A stretch of 64,000 nucleotides of DNA from the NCBI GenBank assembly GCA_907163375.1, contig CAJQUW010004768.1, forward strand, positions 10,001-74,000, read 5' to 3'. This DNA comes from Prostheceraeus crozeri (Eukaryota; Platyhelminthes; Polycladida; Euryleptidae). Below are positions 20,765-33,558 of this stretch, in pieces (positions within the stretch are counted from its first letter, which is position 1; every line of letters starts with the position of its first letter). The notes under the pieces were generated by a model. The model did no database searches and was not told the DNA's origin. It saw nothing but the letters and a program-made list of their open reading frames with translations. The translations under genes and the position numbers were made by a program.

Positions 20765-23379
20765 ACATTCCAAGAGAGAGAGACTACCTTCTATCCTTTT
20801 AAGCAATCTGTGTTCGATCAATAATAAGTTTGATGATCTTCACAGCCAAGTCATCGCACTTAACCCCGACATTGTTATCTGCACTGAAACATGGCTCTCT
20901 CCCAAGAATCCAACGCAGAGCATTCAAATGGCAGGATATGAGTGTCATCGCACCGATCGAAAGAATGATTCTGGACGAGGAGGAGTGGCAATCTGGACAA
21001 AGAAGTTTTTGCGCGCTACCCAGATATCCACACCCACTTTTGATGAGGTTGAGGTTTGTTGCATCCAAATCCCTACTTCCAAAATAGTATTCACGGGAAT
21101 GTATATTCCGCCTGGGATCGTCAATTCAAATTTCAAGAGGATTTGTGACACCCTCAGTGACTGTCTTGATCATCATCTCAGTAATCTTTCTCTTCATCGA
21201 CTAATCGCAGCTGGTGACTTTAACCGATACAATCGCTCCTTCCTTGAATCTGGATTCTCCTTGATCAATATTGTACATGGTGCGACTCGACAGACTGCCA
21301 ACCTCGACCTCATTTTCGTGGACACTGGACAAGAGCTTGTCAAATGACTATCTTCCCGAAAACGTCTCAATTGGTGCTCCAATAGCCGGCTCAGATCATG
21401 CTACTGTTCTTGCTAAGACAAAAGTATTGGTGAAGCAGCGTGTGGTGAAGAAACATATCTTCTATGACTTACGCTTGTCGAACATTCTTGCATTTGAAAG
21501 ATCTTTCCTTGACAATGACTTTTCACGCTTGTATGCTCCGAATGATATCGACACCAAATGTGATATTTTTTATGGATTCATGTATGATGCACTGAAGTTA
21601 ATTCCGCAAACAACAGTCTATTTGACTGACAATGATGCTCCATGGATCTCACCTCTTTTAAAGATCCTGATAAACCGCCGATGGGAGGCTTATCGTGCTC
21701 GAAACTGACCGTTGTTCAATGGTTTGAAAGTCAAGGTAAAACAAGAAATTCTGAAGGCCAAGCAGTACTACTTTCGCTCTAAATACTCGGATTCCGCAAG
21801 GGGTCTATGGTCATTCGTCAACATGGAGAGGGGAAAATCTGGAAGAGATCCCAGTGATTGGCTCAGAAACTCCAGTAATCCATCCGAGGTGCTCAATACG
21901 ATCAATGACTATTACTGTAGCATTGCCAACAACTCCAGTTTTGACTTCGTCGACGGGTCTCCAGACGACTGCTGGTTACCTGAGTTAAGTGTTGAGGGCA
22001 TCTGGAGCATTCTTTCACGACTCCCACCAAAGGCAACTGGAAGTGATTCTGTGCCTACTGCAGTTTACAAGAAGTGCTCTCTGGTCCTCGCTGAGCCGAT
22101 CCATCACCTCATCAGTGAATGCCTGCGCCAAAGACGTTTTCCACTGATCTGGAAAATTGGTGACATAATCCCGATCCCCAAAACCTCGGAGAATGTAATA
22201 GAAAAATCCAGACCGATTAGCCTCTTGCCAATTCCAGCCAAGATTGCCGAGCGTGTCATCCTATCAAGCATCCGTCCCCAGCTAACAGCTCACCTTGGTG
22301 CTAATCAATACGGGATTAGGAAGAAATCATCAACAACTCACGCTGTCATCTATGCTCACGATGCCCTAACCAGATTTGCCGATGACCCACATACGAGAGC
22401 CGCTATTCTGATCAGCTTTGACCTCTCCAAGGCCTTTGACAGAGTTTGTCACTCAAAGCTGCTTTCCAAGGCCAGTCAGATGAATCTTCCTGCGGGATTT
22501 CTGTTGTTATTGAAGAGCTACTTATCGGACAGGCAACAGAGAGTACGCATTGATGGACAGAAGAGTGAATTGATGAAGGTCACAGGAGGAGTGCCACAGG
22601 GGTCCCTCCTAGGACCTTATTTGTTCGGCATTTATATTTCATCGCTTCAGACTATTTTCCCCTCGAACCACATAATCAAGGATGTTGACGACATTTGTTT
22701 CTTATCAAGAGTCCGAAAGTCCAGCATTCCAAAGGATCTTGCTGAGATCGAAAGTGATCTTGACAATATTTCAGATTGGGTTGCGTCAAATGAATTGACC
22801 TTGAATACGGAGAAAACCACTGGTCTAGTGAATTACCGCGGTGGATTCAAGAGCATTTGCAGTATCGAGGGTGCCATCCCAACTGTCAAGTTCCAAGACA
22901 GCATTCGGTTTCTTGGGGTTCATTTGGATGCGAACCTTGGATGGAGAGGCCATGTAAAGTTCATCGAGAAAAAGTGTGCTCAACGCATGTACATTCTGAG
23001 GCGGGTCAGATCTGTCACTAGTATTGATGACTTCACTACCATTTATCAAGCATTGGTTCGGTCGCTGATAGAGTACTGCTGCCCAGCGTTTGTGGGAATC
23101 TCCTCAACAGACTCAAACCGACTGGAGAAGATTCAGAGGCGCTGTCTGAAAATCAAATCGCGTAATCTGAAGCTGGATGACATTGAAGCTAGAAGACGGT
23201 CGCAAGCTATCAACAACTTCAACAGCCTGGAAAGATTAGAGACTTCCATCAGAGAATTGTTCTCCAGCTATTTACCAAGTGGGCGTCTCGCCGTACCATT
23301 CTGTAGAACTTTGCGTCGTCAAAATTCTTTTTTTCCACGCATTTGTAGCACCCTTTCAAGGTCATCTACGAGACACTAA
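20765..23379 (+). pseudogene. LINE-A ORF2, APE endonuclease and reverse transcriptase
   Basis: Endonuclease motifs: LCSINNKFDDL, CTETWLS, AAGDFNRYN and GSDHATV. RT motifs: RPISLLPIPAKIAERV, ISFDLSKAFDRV, GGVPQGSLLGPYLF, and DVDD where YADD is expected (near 22684), so the active-site motif is altered. A C-terminal block with RRQNSFFPR ends the protein. Breaks: a frame change near 21340 and a TGA at 21709-21711; from 21712 the frame is open for 555 codons. There is no clear ATG at the start, so translation may have depended on reinitiation after ORF1. Confidence 0.85.
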
Positions 23380-23520
23380 ATGCACGTGACTATTAGTTTT
23401 ATACTTGCTTTTGTACGCGTATACGAATGTGTTCTTAGTTTCGACTAAACAAAACTGTCATTCTGCTACTTTTATCTGTGTATTTTATTTCTGATTTCTA
23501 TTCGACGATACAATATAAAC

Positions 23521-25149
<1,629 letters not shown>

Positions 25150-26958
25150 CGCGTGGAACTTCGCTTGCTAATGTCAAAAGATTATCTGGTGAATGGCGAT
25201 TTTGTGGCTAAATATATTTTGACTCATTTTCGTGATAAAACCATCGCAATGATGTGAAAATCGCCTTTAATTTTTTATAAATGCGTCTAAAATCCAAAAG
25301 CTACAGGTGACGAATAAGTTGCCTCAACCAATTGAAAGACATTTATCTACTAATCTCAACCGATTCTTCGCCAGCCGAAGAAGTAGTAGATATACATGTA
25401 GTAGTAACTAATTAGCAGTAAGTAGTAATGTTTGTATATTAGCCTCATAAAAAATACATTGTTTACTTCATCTGATCTTTCATAAGGGTCAATTTTTTAA
25501 CTCACGGAAGCTCAATGTTATCATTGACAAGCAAAAGTGTGCAAAATTGCAAATTTTTCTATTCCACTTTAACATGTGTCGCTGCTTTCATTGTCAATCT
25601 ATATATTATAGTTCGTTTGAAATGTATCAAATTACAGATATTTATATTTTGCTTGAATACTAGATGAAATATTCACTATTTTATATTGCTTTAAGACCCT
25701 TTATATGGTTTTTAGACCCTTTTATGAAGTAACTATATTCTTTGTTTCATTACAAAATAGCAAATAAATTCGTCAAGGTAATAAAATTTCGAGAAAAATT
25801 GAGTTGGGTCATTATCATCACACATATTGAGTGGAAGGAACTGTGAATGTAGTGTAGATTCATAATCAACCTTCAAAACAAGCATGAAATTTTGCGCACT
25901 TTTCGAAATTTTAGTCATTAAACTGAAACCATGTTTACTGCAAGAGTAATAACATTTCACATTTAACCACATTGATTCTAACACAATATGAAGCACAAAA
26001 AATGAACATGACAAAGATAATGGCTTGAGAATGTTAAAAGTGCGTAACTCTACTAAAAGTTCACATAGGACTAGATTTTTTATCAAAATTACAGGATGAG
26101 ATGCAAAAAAAATATCGAAGGGAACTGCGTCAATGATTTTCATCATCTGCAAGCATGTGGAAAATATAAGGCAAAAGGGTAAGTCTCAATCCGAAGTCGC
26201 CTGTGGGAACGTGCCTTACGAAAAGCTGGATGCATTATCAGCTACACGATGCCATGCTACAGTTCAGTAATATTTTTTGGCGTGTTCGCTGGCGAAGTTC
26301 GCCGGCGATCAGTCGCGACTTTACTTACGTTTAGTTTCATTATCTTGCTTCCGTTTTATTATAATCCCTATTTTCCGCCTCTATAGCCGAGGCTCTAAAT
26401 TTTCCTGCATCTCTTTATTAAGTCCCATATTGCCAGTCTGTCTATGAATAAAATGCAGCTGCATGGTTGCTATTAATAATGATGACTACGTAGAGAATCT
26501 GTTTATGTAGATTTGCATAACATCTCCTGATGTTCAAGAATTTACAAATATTTGAATCATGTCATAGTATCTACTACAACATTTCATGGAAAATATACAC
26601 TTTTTGGTTAAAACTTTCGTGAGTTTTAAAATGTAGCCTTTTATTTTATCATATTCAGCTTGCAATGTATTTTCATTTGAACCTAACATACAAACATTAC
26701 TACTTACTGCTAATTAGTTACTAATATCCATTGCTTCGTCGGTTGGCGAAAAATCATCACAGATGAGTGAATAAATATCTGTCAATTGTCTATAGAAGCT
26801 TATTCGCCCCTGCTGCTTCGTATTTAGATAATTTATAGGGAAAATACGGAACACTTACACATCTTCCGATGGTTTTATCACGAAAAATAAATAATTAAGC
26901 CACAAAATCGCTAATTCACAAGATAATCTCTTGATATTAGCAAGCGACGTTGCCACAG
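25150..26958. mobile_element. Element with about 290-bp inverted repeats
   Basis: The left arm (about 25150-25450) and right arm (about 26690-26958, reversed) share long blocks: TTCGCTTGCTAAT, GCGATTTTGTGGCTTAA-like, CGTGATAAAACCATCG, and TAACTAATTAGCAGTAAGTA. The 1.2-kb interior holds a 139-aa minus frame (25733-26152) with no family motif. Long TIRs suggest a DNA transposon or foldback element. No target duplication could be set. Confidence 0.65.
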
Positions 26959-27203
26959 GGATACTGTGTGCATGAATTCAAGATGAGGAAAGCCAGAAAA
27001 AACTGTTCATTATTGCGTAATTTTCTGAACGAAGAAAATACAAAATGAAAAGCAAGGATCATGTTTTGGAGCTTGGAGCAACCACCGCAGCAATACTGCG
27101 ACTGACAAAGCAATACCACGGAAGAGGAAGAACCTTGATAGCAGATTCATGGTTTGGTTCCGTGAAAAGTAACGCGGCACTGATGAAAGCCGGACTTTAC
27201 TCT

Positions 27204-27651
27204 CAAAATATAAAAAAAATTCCAAATTCTACGACCGAGAAATTATATTAAAAAGTGCACGGGACATTTTGCACTAGGCTTAGTCATGCAAAGGGTAAAA
27301 CAGCGATTACAACTGAACAGTTAAATCCGGATTGCGAGTTCTAGTCTCATACAACTCGATGCTTCGACGCAATTGAGTATTCTTGAGACCTGCTTGTAAA
27401 AGTTGCCATTGAAGACTACTGAGCGATGGACATGGATATCTATGAAATTAGTTTTAGTGCCGGTAGACCAATAATGCACCCGATGACATGTGTTCTTCTT
27501 GACGGGAACGCATAGTTCGTTTGGATTCTCCGATTTAGAATGAGCTGCACTCTCGACATCGGATAAGGCAAACCACATTCTTACGGACCGTCGCGTGTAC
27601 ATTTTAATATAATTTCTCGGTTTCAGAATTTGGAACTTTTTTAATATATTG
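27204..27651. mobile_element. MITE with about 58-bp TIRs
   Basis: 27204-27261 and the reverse complement of 27594-27651 match at most positions (CAAWATATWAAAAAAWTTCC, then CCGAGAAATTATATTAAAA). The frame seen on the minus strand inside (27321-27602) has no family motif. It interrupts piggyBac element 3. Confidence 0.7.
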
Positions 27652-28020
27652 ATAACTTATCAAATCTCATCAGATGTAACCACCACGAGACATGTTTCGG
27701 CCTGTTGAACCTCATCAGACGTCGGTAGGTTCGAACCAGCGACGTTGGAGCTAAAGGACGTGCAAGCATACCCTATAACCCAAGGCCACCGGACCATCTG
27801 TTGAGAGCGTGAATTAGCCAGGAAGGCACTGCTTTAACGCAGACACGTGGAGGGCGAATTGTATTCTGCAATCACTTAATACCGCATCCGAGATTGAGTC
27901 GCTTCACGCAGGCGCTACTCATTAGCCTACATGTTAAGACAAGTAACCTGGCAATTGATAAATTTATCAAATCTCAGCAGATGTAACCACCACGAGACAT
28001 GCTTCGGCCTGTTTATAACT
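27652..28020 (-). repeat. tRNA-hammerhead repeat copy 2, head-to-tail dimer (307-bp period)
   Basis: Direct copies of a terminal block (TATCAAATCTCAKCAGATGTAACC onward, read on plus) lie about 307 bp apart at 27652-27708 and 27958-28014. On the minus strand the unit reads: shared CCTTCCTGGCTAATTCACG block, A-box-like TGGCCTTGGGTTATAG (27773-27787), B-box-like TGGTTCGAACC (27728-27738), then a hammerhead core. The second copy is cut just before its CUGAUGA. A tRNA-derived promoter joined to a ribozyme recalls the Sm-alpha repeats of schistosomes and animal retrozymes. Confidence 0.75.
27689..27718 (-). ncRNA. Hammerhead ribozyme core in tRNA-hammerhead repeat
   Basis: Reads CUGAUGA, a GGUUCAACAGGCC hairpin, GAAAC, AUGUC. 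Stem III is the self-complementary ACAUGU and the cleavage triplet is GUC. Stem I is only partly paired here (ACG with CGU after a U-U), but copy 1 at 5735-5764 has a five-pair stem I. Activity is not shown. Confidence 0.7.
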
Positions 28021-28275
28021 TATTCCGACCGATGAATTTGAAGGACTTCACTGGATTTGCAATTCGCAATCGTAAATGAACTTTAGTCTATCATGTTTGT
28101 GAAAACAGCTGACAAGAATTATCCCAAAGAATTCCTGAATGAGCTTGAACTCAGACGGCGAGAATGGAAATCTTACACAGGTATGCTTGAGGAAATTGAA
28201 ATCCAAGCAGTGAGCTTCTTCATGGATCGAATGAGGAGGTGATTTATCTCAACGTGTTCGATCGCAATTCGTGGT

Positions 28276-29030
28276 AACTCACTCACTCACTCCCGGTGCC
28301 CTATCCGATGCGGACGTTGGCGATCATGGTTCTCCATCTTTCTCGATTATTCGTTGATCGAATTGTTTCGGCTTCTCCGGTCTGTAGCCAGTTGGAGAGA
28401 CTACGGATGTAGGTGAGTCTTGGTCTCCCTCTTGCTCGTCGTCCATTTAGCTTTCCTGTTATGGCGATGTTCTTCATTTGTCCTTTTCTCATCACGTGCT
28501 CGAAGAACTTGGCTTGCCGTACTCTTGCATTGTGTAGTACACTGCGCCTTGCACTGCACCGACGCAACACCTCATCGTTTGGCACTTGCTGGGTCCAAGA
28601 TATTCTTAGAACTCGTCGGTAAAACCACATTTCCGCCGTATTCAGTCTTCTCTCGTTCTCCGGGGAAATAGTCCAACATTCGCAACCGTACATCAGGATG
28701 GGGTACACGTAGCATTCGAGGATTCTATTCTTGACTTGGCTGTTTATTTTCCGGTCTTTAAATAGTTTGTGCATCTTTTGGATGGCACTTTTCGCTATCC
28801 CAATTCTTCCTTTGATTTCCTCGTCACATTTCCCGTTAGATGTTATTATGCTTCCAAGGTAGGTAAAAGAGTTGACTTGCTCCAATGGTTCGCCTCTCAC
28901 GTGGATCCTGCACCTTGGAGTCACCCCTTTCTTACTTATAGTCATACATTTTGTTTTCTTTATGTTTACTGTAAGACCTTTCTTGGAACTTTCTTTAATT
29001 ACACCGTCCAGCAATTGTTGCAGCACTGTG
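28276..29030 (-). mobile_element. RTE-like LINE, 5'-truncated
   Basis: Minus-strand fragment ending in a (GAGT)n 3' tail (28276-28287), the short simple repeat typical of RTE-type LINEs. Its truncated 5' end is fused at about 29030 to the interior of a GC-rich TIR element. Confidence 0.65.
28301..29020 (-). pseudogene. C-terminal reverse transcriptase of an RTE-like LINE
   Basis: The frame carries the RT tail: LTVNIKKTKCMTISK, VNSFTYLGSIITSNGKC, RILECYVYPILMYGCECW, and the terminal RARGRPRLTYIRSLSNWL with WRTMIANVRIG. The palm motifs (YADD) lie upstream and are missing. The codons before about 29020 (MRRKVYITGLPTM) are from the neighbouring TIR element, not the LINE. No stop interrupts the remaining part, so it is fairly young. 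The clade call rests on the C-terminal motifs. Confidence 0.8.
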
Positions 29031-29031
29031 G

Positions 29032-29419
29032 CTATGCGGGATATTACTGCAATATAAGTTAGCATAGTTGGCAGTCCTGTTATATAGACTTTGCGTCTCA
29101 TGCGTTTGCATGTATCAGAGGCTAAACAATGTGATATGACCTGAATTTCATGCTCATGGAAGACAGAACATGCTTAGCAGTTCATCCGTGGTTCAAGCGG
29201 CAACGCAGACAACCGTGGATGACGCGCAAACTGCATATATAAACGCTCGCCCGCGCGTATTCATAAACATTCCCCATGTTTTAACAGCATCACATCAAGT
29301 GATTTCTGACTCTTAGTGCAGCGCGCATGTACGCGGGAGGAGAATAGAATGTCCTCAACCACGGATGTTTGGGGTGTTCCGTAAATACGCGTGAATCACG
29401 CGTGGCATGTCACCTAGTG
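29032..29419. mobile_element. GC-rich TIR element, partial copy
   Basis: Matches the reverse of 16319-16773 through the 'catgtatcagaggct' and 'ggatgtttggggtgttccg' blocks to its end at CACCTAGTG (29411-29419). The other end is replaced by the RTE-like LINE fragment. LINE-B begins right after it. Confidence 0.7.
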
Positions 29420-32186
29420 CAGGTTGCCGATGAGTATCTGAAATATTGCGCGTCAATAAATGTGTTCAACCATATGACTGGAGCTCTGGGAGTGAATGTG
29501 GAGACGCAGTCTCTGCATCTGCGTCAAACCGGCGGCATCTTGGACTTTGTCTTCACAAATTCTTATCTGACGTCAAATACTTCAAGTCAGGTCAATCTAA
29601 TTTGACACACGGCGAATTCAAAATGAACTTGTCGAATTAAATTTGCTATCAAGTCAAGCGAGGATGAGAGAGATTCTGCCAATAGACCACAATAAAATCC
29701 ATGAATTCCCTGACGATCTAGTCAGAACTCTCACAGACCAGCTCGGTTTCCATACTCCAAACGCATGCTTTATTTGCAGGCATGCATACGCAAAAGCTAC
29801 GCGAGTTACGACAATGTTCAAGTACTGTTTCTGCGACGTTGCGACGCCATCTTCAAGTCGTCCTTGCTGATAACAGTTTTATTGAAACAAAACTTTGATT
29901 GAAAGAGAATTTTTCAAAAATGCTCAAAATGAAACTTTTTTCTTACTAGGCAGGAAGGCACATGAAACAGCAGGAGATAGCCTACTCATTTAATTTTGCA
30001 ATAAAGAATTCATGGCCTAGCACAGCAGTGATGTTCATTAACGTAATTGACAACAGAAATGTAAGTTCTATCATCTTATCCTTATAATAACATTATCATG
30101 TATGAAGAACACATAGGTCAGCGGAACTAAATGAAAATCCAACTACAGTGCACATATTTACTTTTTTATACTCCCACTTTATATTACCCACTCGATGCCG
30201 ACGTCGGTTCTCCTCTTTCAACGTCTGATCATTGCACTGTTTTCTTGAGGTCCTCATTAGCAATCAGGGAGAGTGCTGTAATCAAGACTGTATTTGACTA
30301 TCGACATAATAATATCCAGAACTTCCTCAGATGCTTAACTTCAGCTTCGTTTGACAGAGTATACGGTGCGGTTAGTGTTGACGAGAAATGCTATGCTTTT
30401 TTACGAGGCATTTTTTGAGGCCTTGAGTGTTATTCCAAGAAGGCAAGTTATGATGACTCAGCAAGACAAAATGTGGGTAACTCCTGTTCTAAAGCTGATG
30501 ATCGAGGATAAATGGTTGGCTTACCGAACCGGTAATTGGCCAGTTTACAACCACTTGAAAGAGAAAATAAAATTGGAAGTTTTGAAAGCCAAGAGATGCT
30601 GGAGCAACAAAATTCTAATGAGGGATAAGAATATCTGGAACGTTGTGCGGGAAATTAAAGGGGAAAGGAAGAACTTTCGATATCCTGACACTGGACCCGA
30701 CGGTGACTGTTTCGTCTCTGAATTATCCAAAATTTTTGAATCGTGCTTTAATAATGAACCTGATGTTGATTTGGAAGTGCTTTCAGATGACTCGTGGGAA
30801 GTGCACATAGACTCGTTACTTGTTCATCGACATCTCTCAACATTAAGAATGCAGCAAGCAATGGGTTACGATGGTGTAAGGGCTTTTCAATTGCGTGAAA
30901 GTTCAGATGCAATATGTGATCCTTTAGCTCATATCTATCAGACCTCTATCAGGACACAGACATTTCCCATATATTGGAAAAATGCTTATATAAAGCCTAT
31001 TCCAAAATGCCGGAACCCTTCAATTTTTGATTATCGTCCAATTTCTCTGTTACCTATTGTTTCAAAACTTTTTGAGCGAATCGTCCTTTCATGCATGAAA
31101 CACAATTTTGTCAAATCATTTGGCGTTGGTCAACATGAGTTTAGACCTTTAGGGTCTACCACAAGTGCGCTAATTGACATTCACAATAGCGTTACGAATT
31201 TTATGAAGAATCCTGACAATATGTGTGTCAGACTAACGTGCCTGGATTTTTCGAAAGCTTTCGATAGGATTCATCATAATCGTTTGTTGAATGTCCTCCT
31301 TGTGCAGAATTATAGTAAAGGATTTATTTTTTGGCTGTGTTCTTATTTATCTGATCGAATGCAACGTGCATGTGTTAATGAAAGTATTGGGCCCTTAATA
31401 AATGTAACGTCCGGGGTGCCTCAGGGGTCTGTACTTGGGCCTTATTTATTTGCTATGTTTGCATCTACCTTGTCTGTGTGCTCAAATAGCGGTCAACTTA
31501 TAAAGTATGCCGATGATTTTACCCTTGTTGAGTCCTGCACAAATGTTGAGCCTAATCCATCGGATTTATCAGTAATACAAGATTGGTTTTTTGCTAACAA
31601 GTTGAAGCTAAATCCTGATAAATGTAGACAGATGTTAATTCGTCGGAAAAAGAATGCCACTGTGTTGCCATATGATGGTATAGAATTGACATGTAAAATT
31701 AATATTCTTGGTGTGACTTTAACAGACAATTTGAAATGGAACGTTCATTTTGAAAACATTTTATTGTCAGTCAATCGTCGTCTACATGTGATACGCACAT
31801 TGAAGCCCTATGTCTGTAAATCAAAATTGGTTGAAGTTTTTCATATCTGTGTTGTCTCTCTACTTATGTACGCCACTCCGCTTTTTTGTAGATTGTCATC
31901 AGAGGTAAGTAATGAGATAAATAAATTTCGGAGGCGAGCGCATCGCATCATCTGTAATGAAGATTGTAAATGCCACATTATTCCTGATTTTGACAACATG
32001 CGCAAAGATGTGATTTGTAAATTTTTATTTAAGTGTCAGTCACCTGCTCACCCACTCCATGCTTCTGTGCCTGTCCGAATGACTCATTCTGGCAAATTTC
32101 GTTTGAATCCGTGTTTGACATCACGCCGACAAAACTCTTTCTTCATATGGTCATGCATGCTGGCGAACAGTGAAACAAGCTTGTAA
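29420..32186 (+). pseudogene. LINE-B ORF2
   Basis: Endonuclease scraps: LKYCASINVFNHMTGALG and GGILDFVFTNSYL (29440-29600), then VGSPLSTSDHCTVFL (30195-30245). The RT frame is open to 32186: RPISLLPIVSKLFERIV, LTCLDFSKAFDRIHH, SGVPQGSVLGPYLF, IKYADDFTLVE (intact YADD), LGVTLTDNLKW, and RRQNSFF at the end. A frame change near 30405 separates endonuclease and RT. The RT domain itself looks whole, but the gene is dead because the endonuclease is broken. Confidence 0.85.
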
Positions 32187-32325
32187 ATAGTGTTTTTCTT
32201 CTATTTTTTCTGAGATTTTTGCTTCAACAAACGGTTTTCTATTTCATTATACTTATTGTTGTGAATTTACTTTTGTATAAATGATTGTCATTCTCTTACA
32301 ATAAACGCATTACTTACTTACTTTT
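29420..32325 (+). mobile_element. LINE-B, CR1/L2-like, 5'-truncated
   Basis: Endonuclease remnants, a long RT frame and a 3' UTR with AATAAA followed by an (ATTACTT)-type tail near 32300-32325. The endonuclease part is interrupted by unrelated sequence at about 29620-30180. Closest in the window to LINE-E. Confidence 0.8.
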
Positions 32326-32819
32326 TTCACTAAGCTTCAATTAACCTCGCCTACCACTGTTTATTAGAAAAATGCGCAAAATTGAGCACTTTTCCTGATA
32401 TCAAGCAAATTATATATATATTTCTATATGATCACACCGTAATCAAAATCTGTCGACTTCACGTCTTTATTAATGTTCAGATGTCATGCAATCACGTCCG
32501 AATTTTATCAACTTGGTGGTCTTATATAAAAATCAAATATGATTTTTTTGATAACAGAAAATGAAATCAAGGTAAATTCAATAATAAGCATTTATTTGTA
32601 GATAAGCAGCCACGGCTGATCATAATACACATAGAGGGATAAAAAACCAATAAAAGGCATTAAGTCACGAGCTACGAAAAACGCGATACACAGGATGGAA
32701 GGAAGGATTTCTTATATCTATTAGTTTTGCAAACTATAATACTGGATGACTTTGTGAGTTTTGATATCGTCTCATTCTAATGCTGTGGTATTCTTTCTCT
32801 CAGGATCGTCGGTAATCTT
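32326..32819. other. No recognised feature
   Basis: AT-rich spacer after LINE-B; nothing supported. Confidence 0.45.
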
Positions 32820-33260
32820 TGAAATTGTCTTTGACATATGATGAAACATCTGGTGCTCAGTTTTTCTAGCTCATATGTTTCATCAAAAAGCCTTCATTAT
32901 CATAATCGTGGCACTCGATTGGAATGTGCTTTATCATGCGGATGACTTTTCTCTGAACAGATTCAAGAGCATTGATTGTGCTTTTGTGATGCTGAAATGC
33001 CACAGGAGCGCCGTATTCCAGAATGCTGCGTATATGCAAGCACAATAACATTTGACGACATCTACATATCCGAAACCTGATCGCATCATTTCACTAACGA
33101 ACTGTACTCTCATCTGTCCTTTCTTGATTATTTTCAATATGTGATCTGACTACGATAATTCCTTATTGATGATGAAACCAAGAATCTTCGTTTAACGAAT
33201 TTGATTAATTATTTCCCCATCAACTTCTATCTGATTCCAGTTTATAATACTGGAAGCTGT
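32820..33260 (-). pseudogene. LINE reverse transcriptase C-terminal scrap
   Basis: Minus-strand pieces in shifting frames read KILGFIINKEL, then RSILEYGAPVAFQHHKS and ALESVQRKVIRMIKH. These are the post-palm region of Jockey/CR1-type RTs. At least one frameshift near 33040 and two stops are visible. No RT palm or endonuclease remains. Confidence 0.65.
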
Positions 33261-33394
33261 TTCCTTCTTTTAAAGCGTTCTCATTAATTATAAATCATAA
33301 TAATTTATAATCCATAAATTTAAGTTTTACAAGCTTTAATCATCACTCAAACTTTATTTTTTGGTGTATGTATTTCCAACATCCCACTATACAC

Positions 33395-33558
33395 TAGGTG
33401 ACATGCCACGCTCAATTACGCGTAATTCACGGGTAAACTACGCCTATACACATGACCCTAAACATCCGTGGCTATGCGGGACAAATTGCTGCAACATCTA
33501 TCGGCAGTCTTGTTATAAAGACTTTGCGTCTCATGTGTCTGCATGTATCAGAGGCCAA
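33395..33558. mobile_element. GC-rich TIR element, 5' piece
   Basis: Starts CACTAGGTGACATGCCACGC and follows the family through the 'ggctatgcgggac' and 'catgtatcagaggcc' blocks, then stops where LINE-C begins. Same orientation as the 29 kb piece. Confidence 0.7.

Larger units (their letters stand above)
19380..23520 (+). mobile_element. LINE-A, CR1/L2-like non-LTR retrotransposon
   Basis: Near full length: GC-rich 5' UTR, ORF1 with PHD finger, ORF2 with APE endonuclease and reverse transcriptase, and a short 3' UTR leading into a (TC)n tract. A B-box-like GTGGTTCGATTCC precedes ORF1. ORF2 shares its layout with LINE-B and LINE-E in this window. Its start is approximate and no target duplication was found. 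Confidence 0.85.
26990..28240 (+). pseudogene. piggyBac-like transposase remnant (element 3), split
   Basis: The first piece (27045-27203) reads GATTAAILRLTKQYHGRGRTLIADSWFGSVKS-type sequence, whose ADSWFGSVK is the second catalytic block of the PGBD4-like branch. The second piece (28091-28240) continues as FVKTADKNYPKEFLNELEL and REWKSYTGM, the next conserved block. Between them lie a MITE and a tRNA-hammerhead repeat. ACTTTACTCT before and ACTTTAGTCT after the inserted DNA may be a decayed target duplication. Ends of the element were not found. Confidence 0.7.

Noticed and set aside
27321-27602. 93-aa minus frame as a gene
   Set aside because: It lies inside a MITE with clear inverted ends and has no family motif.
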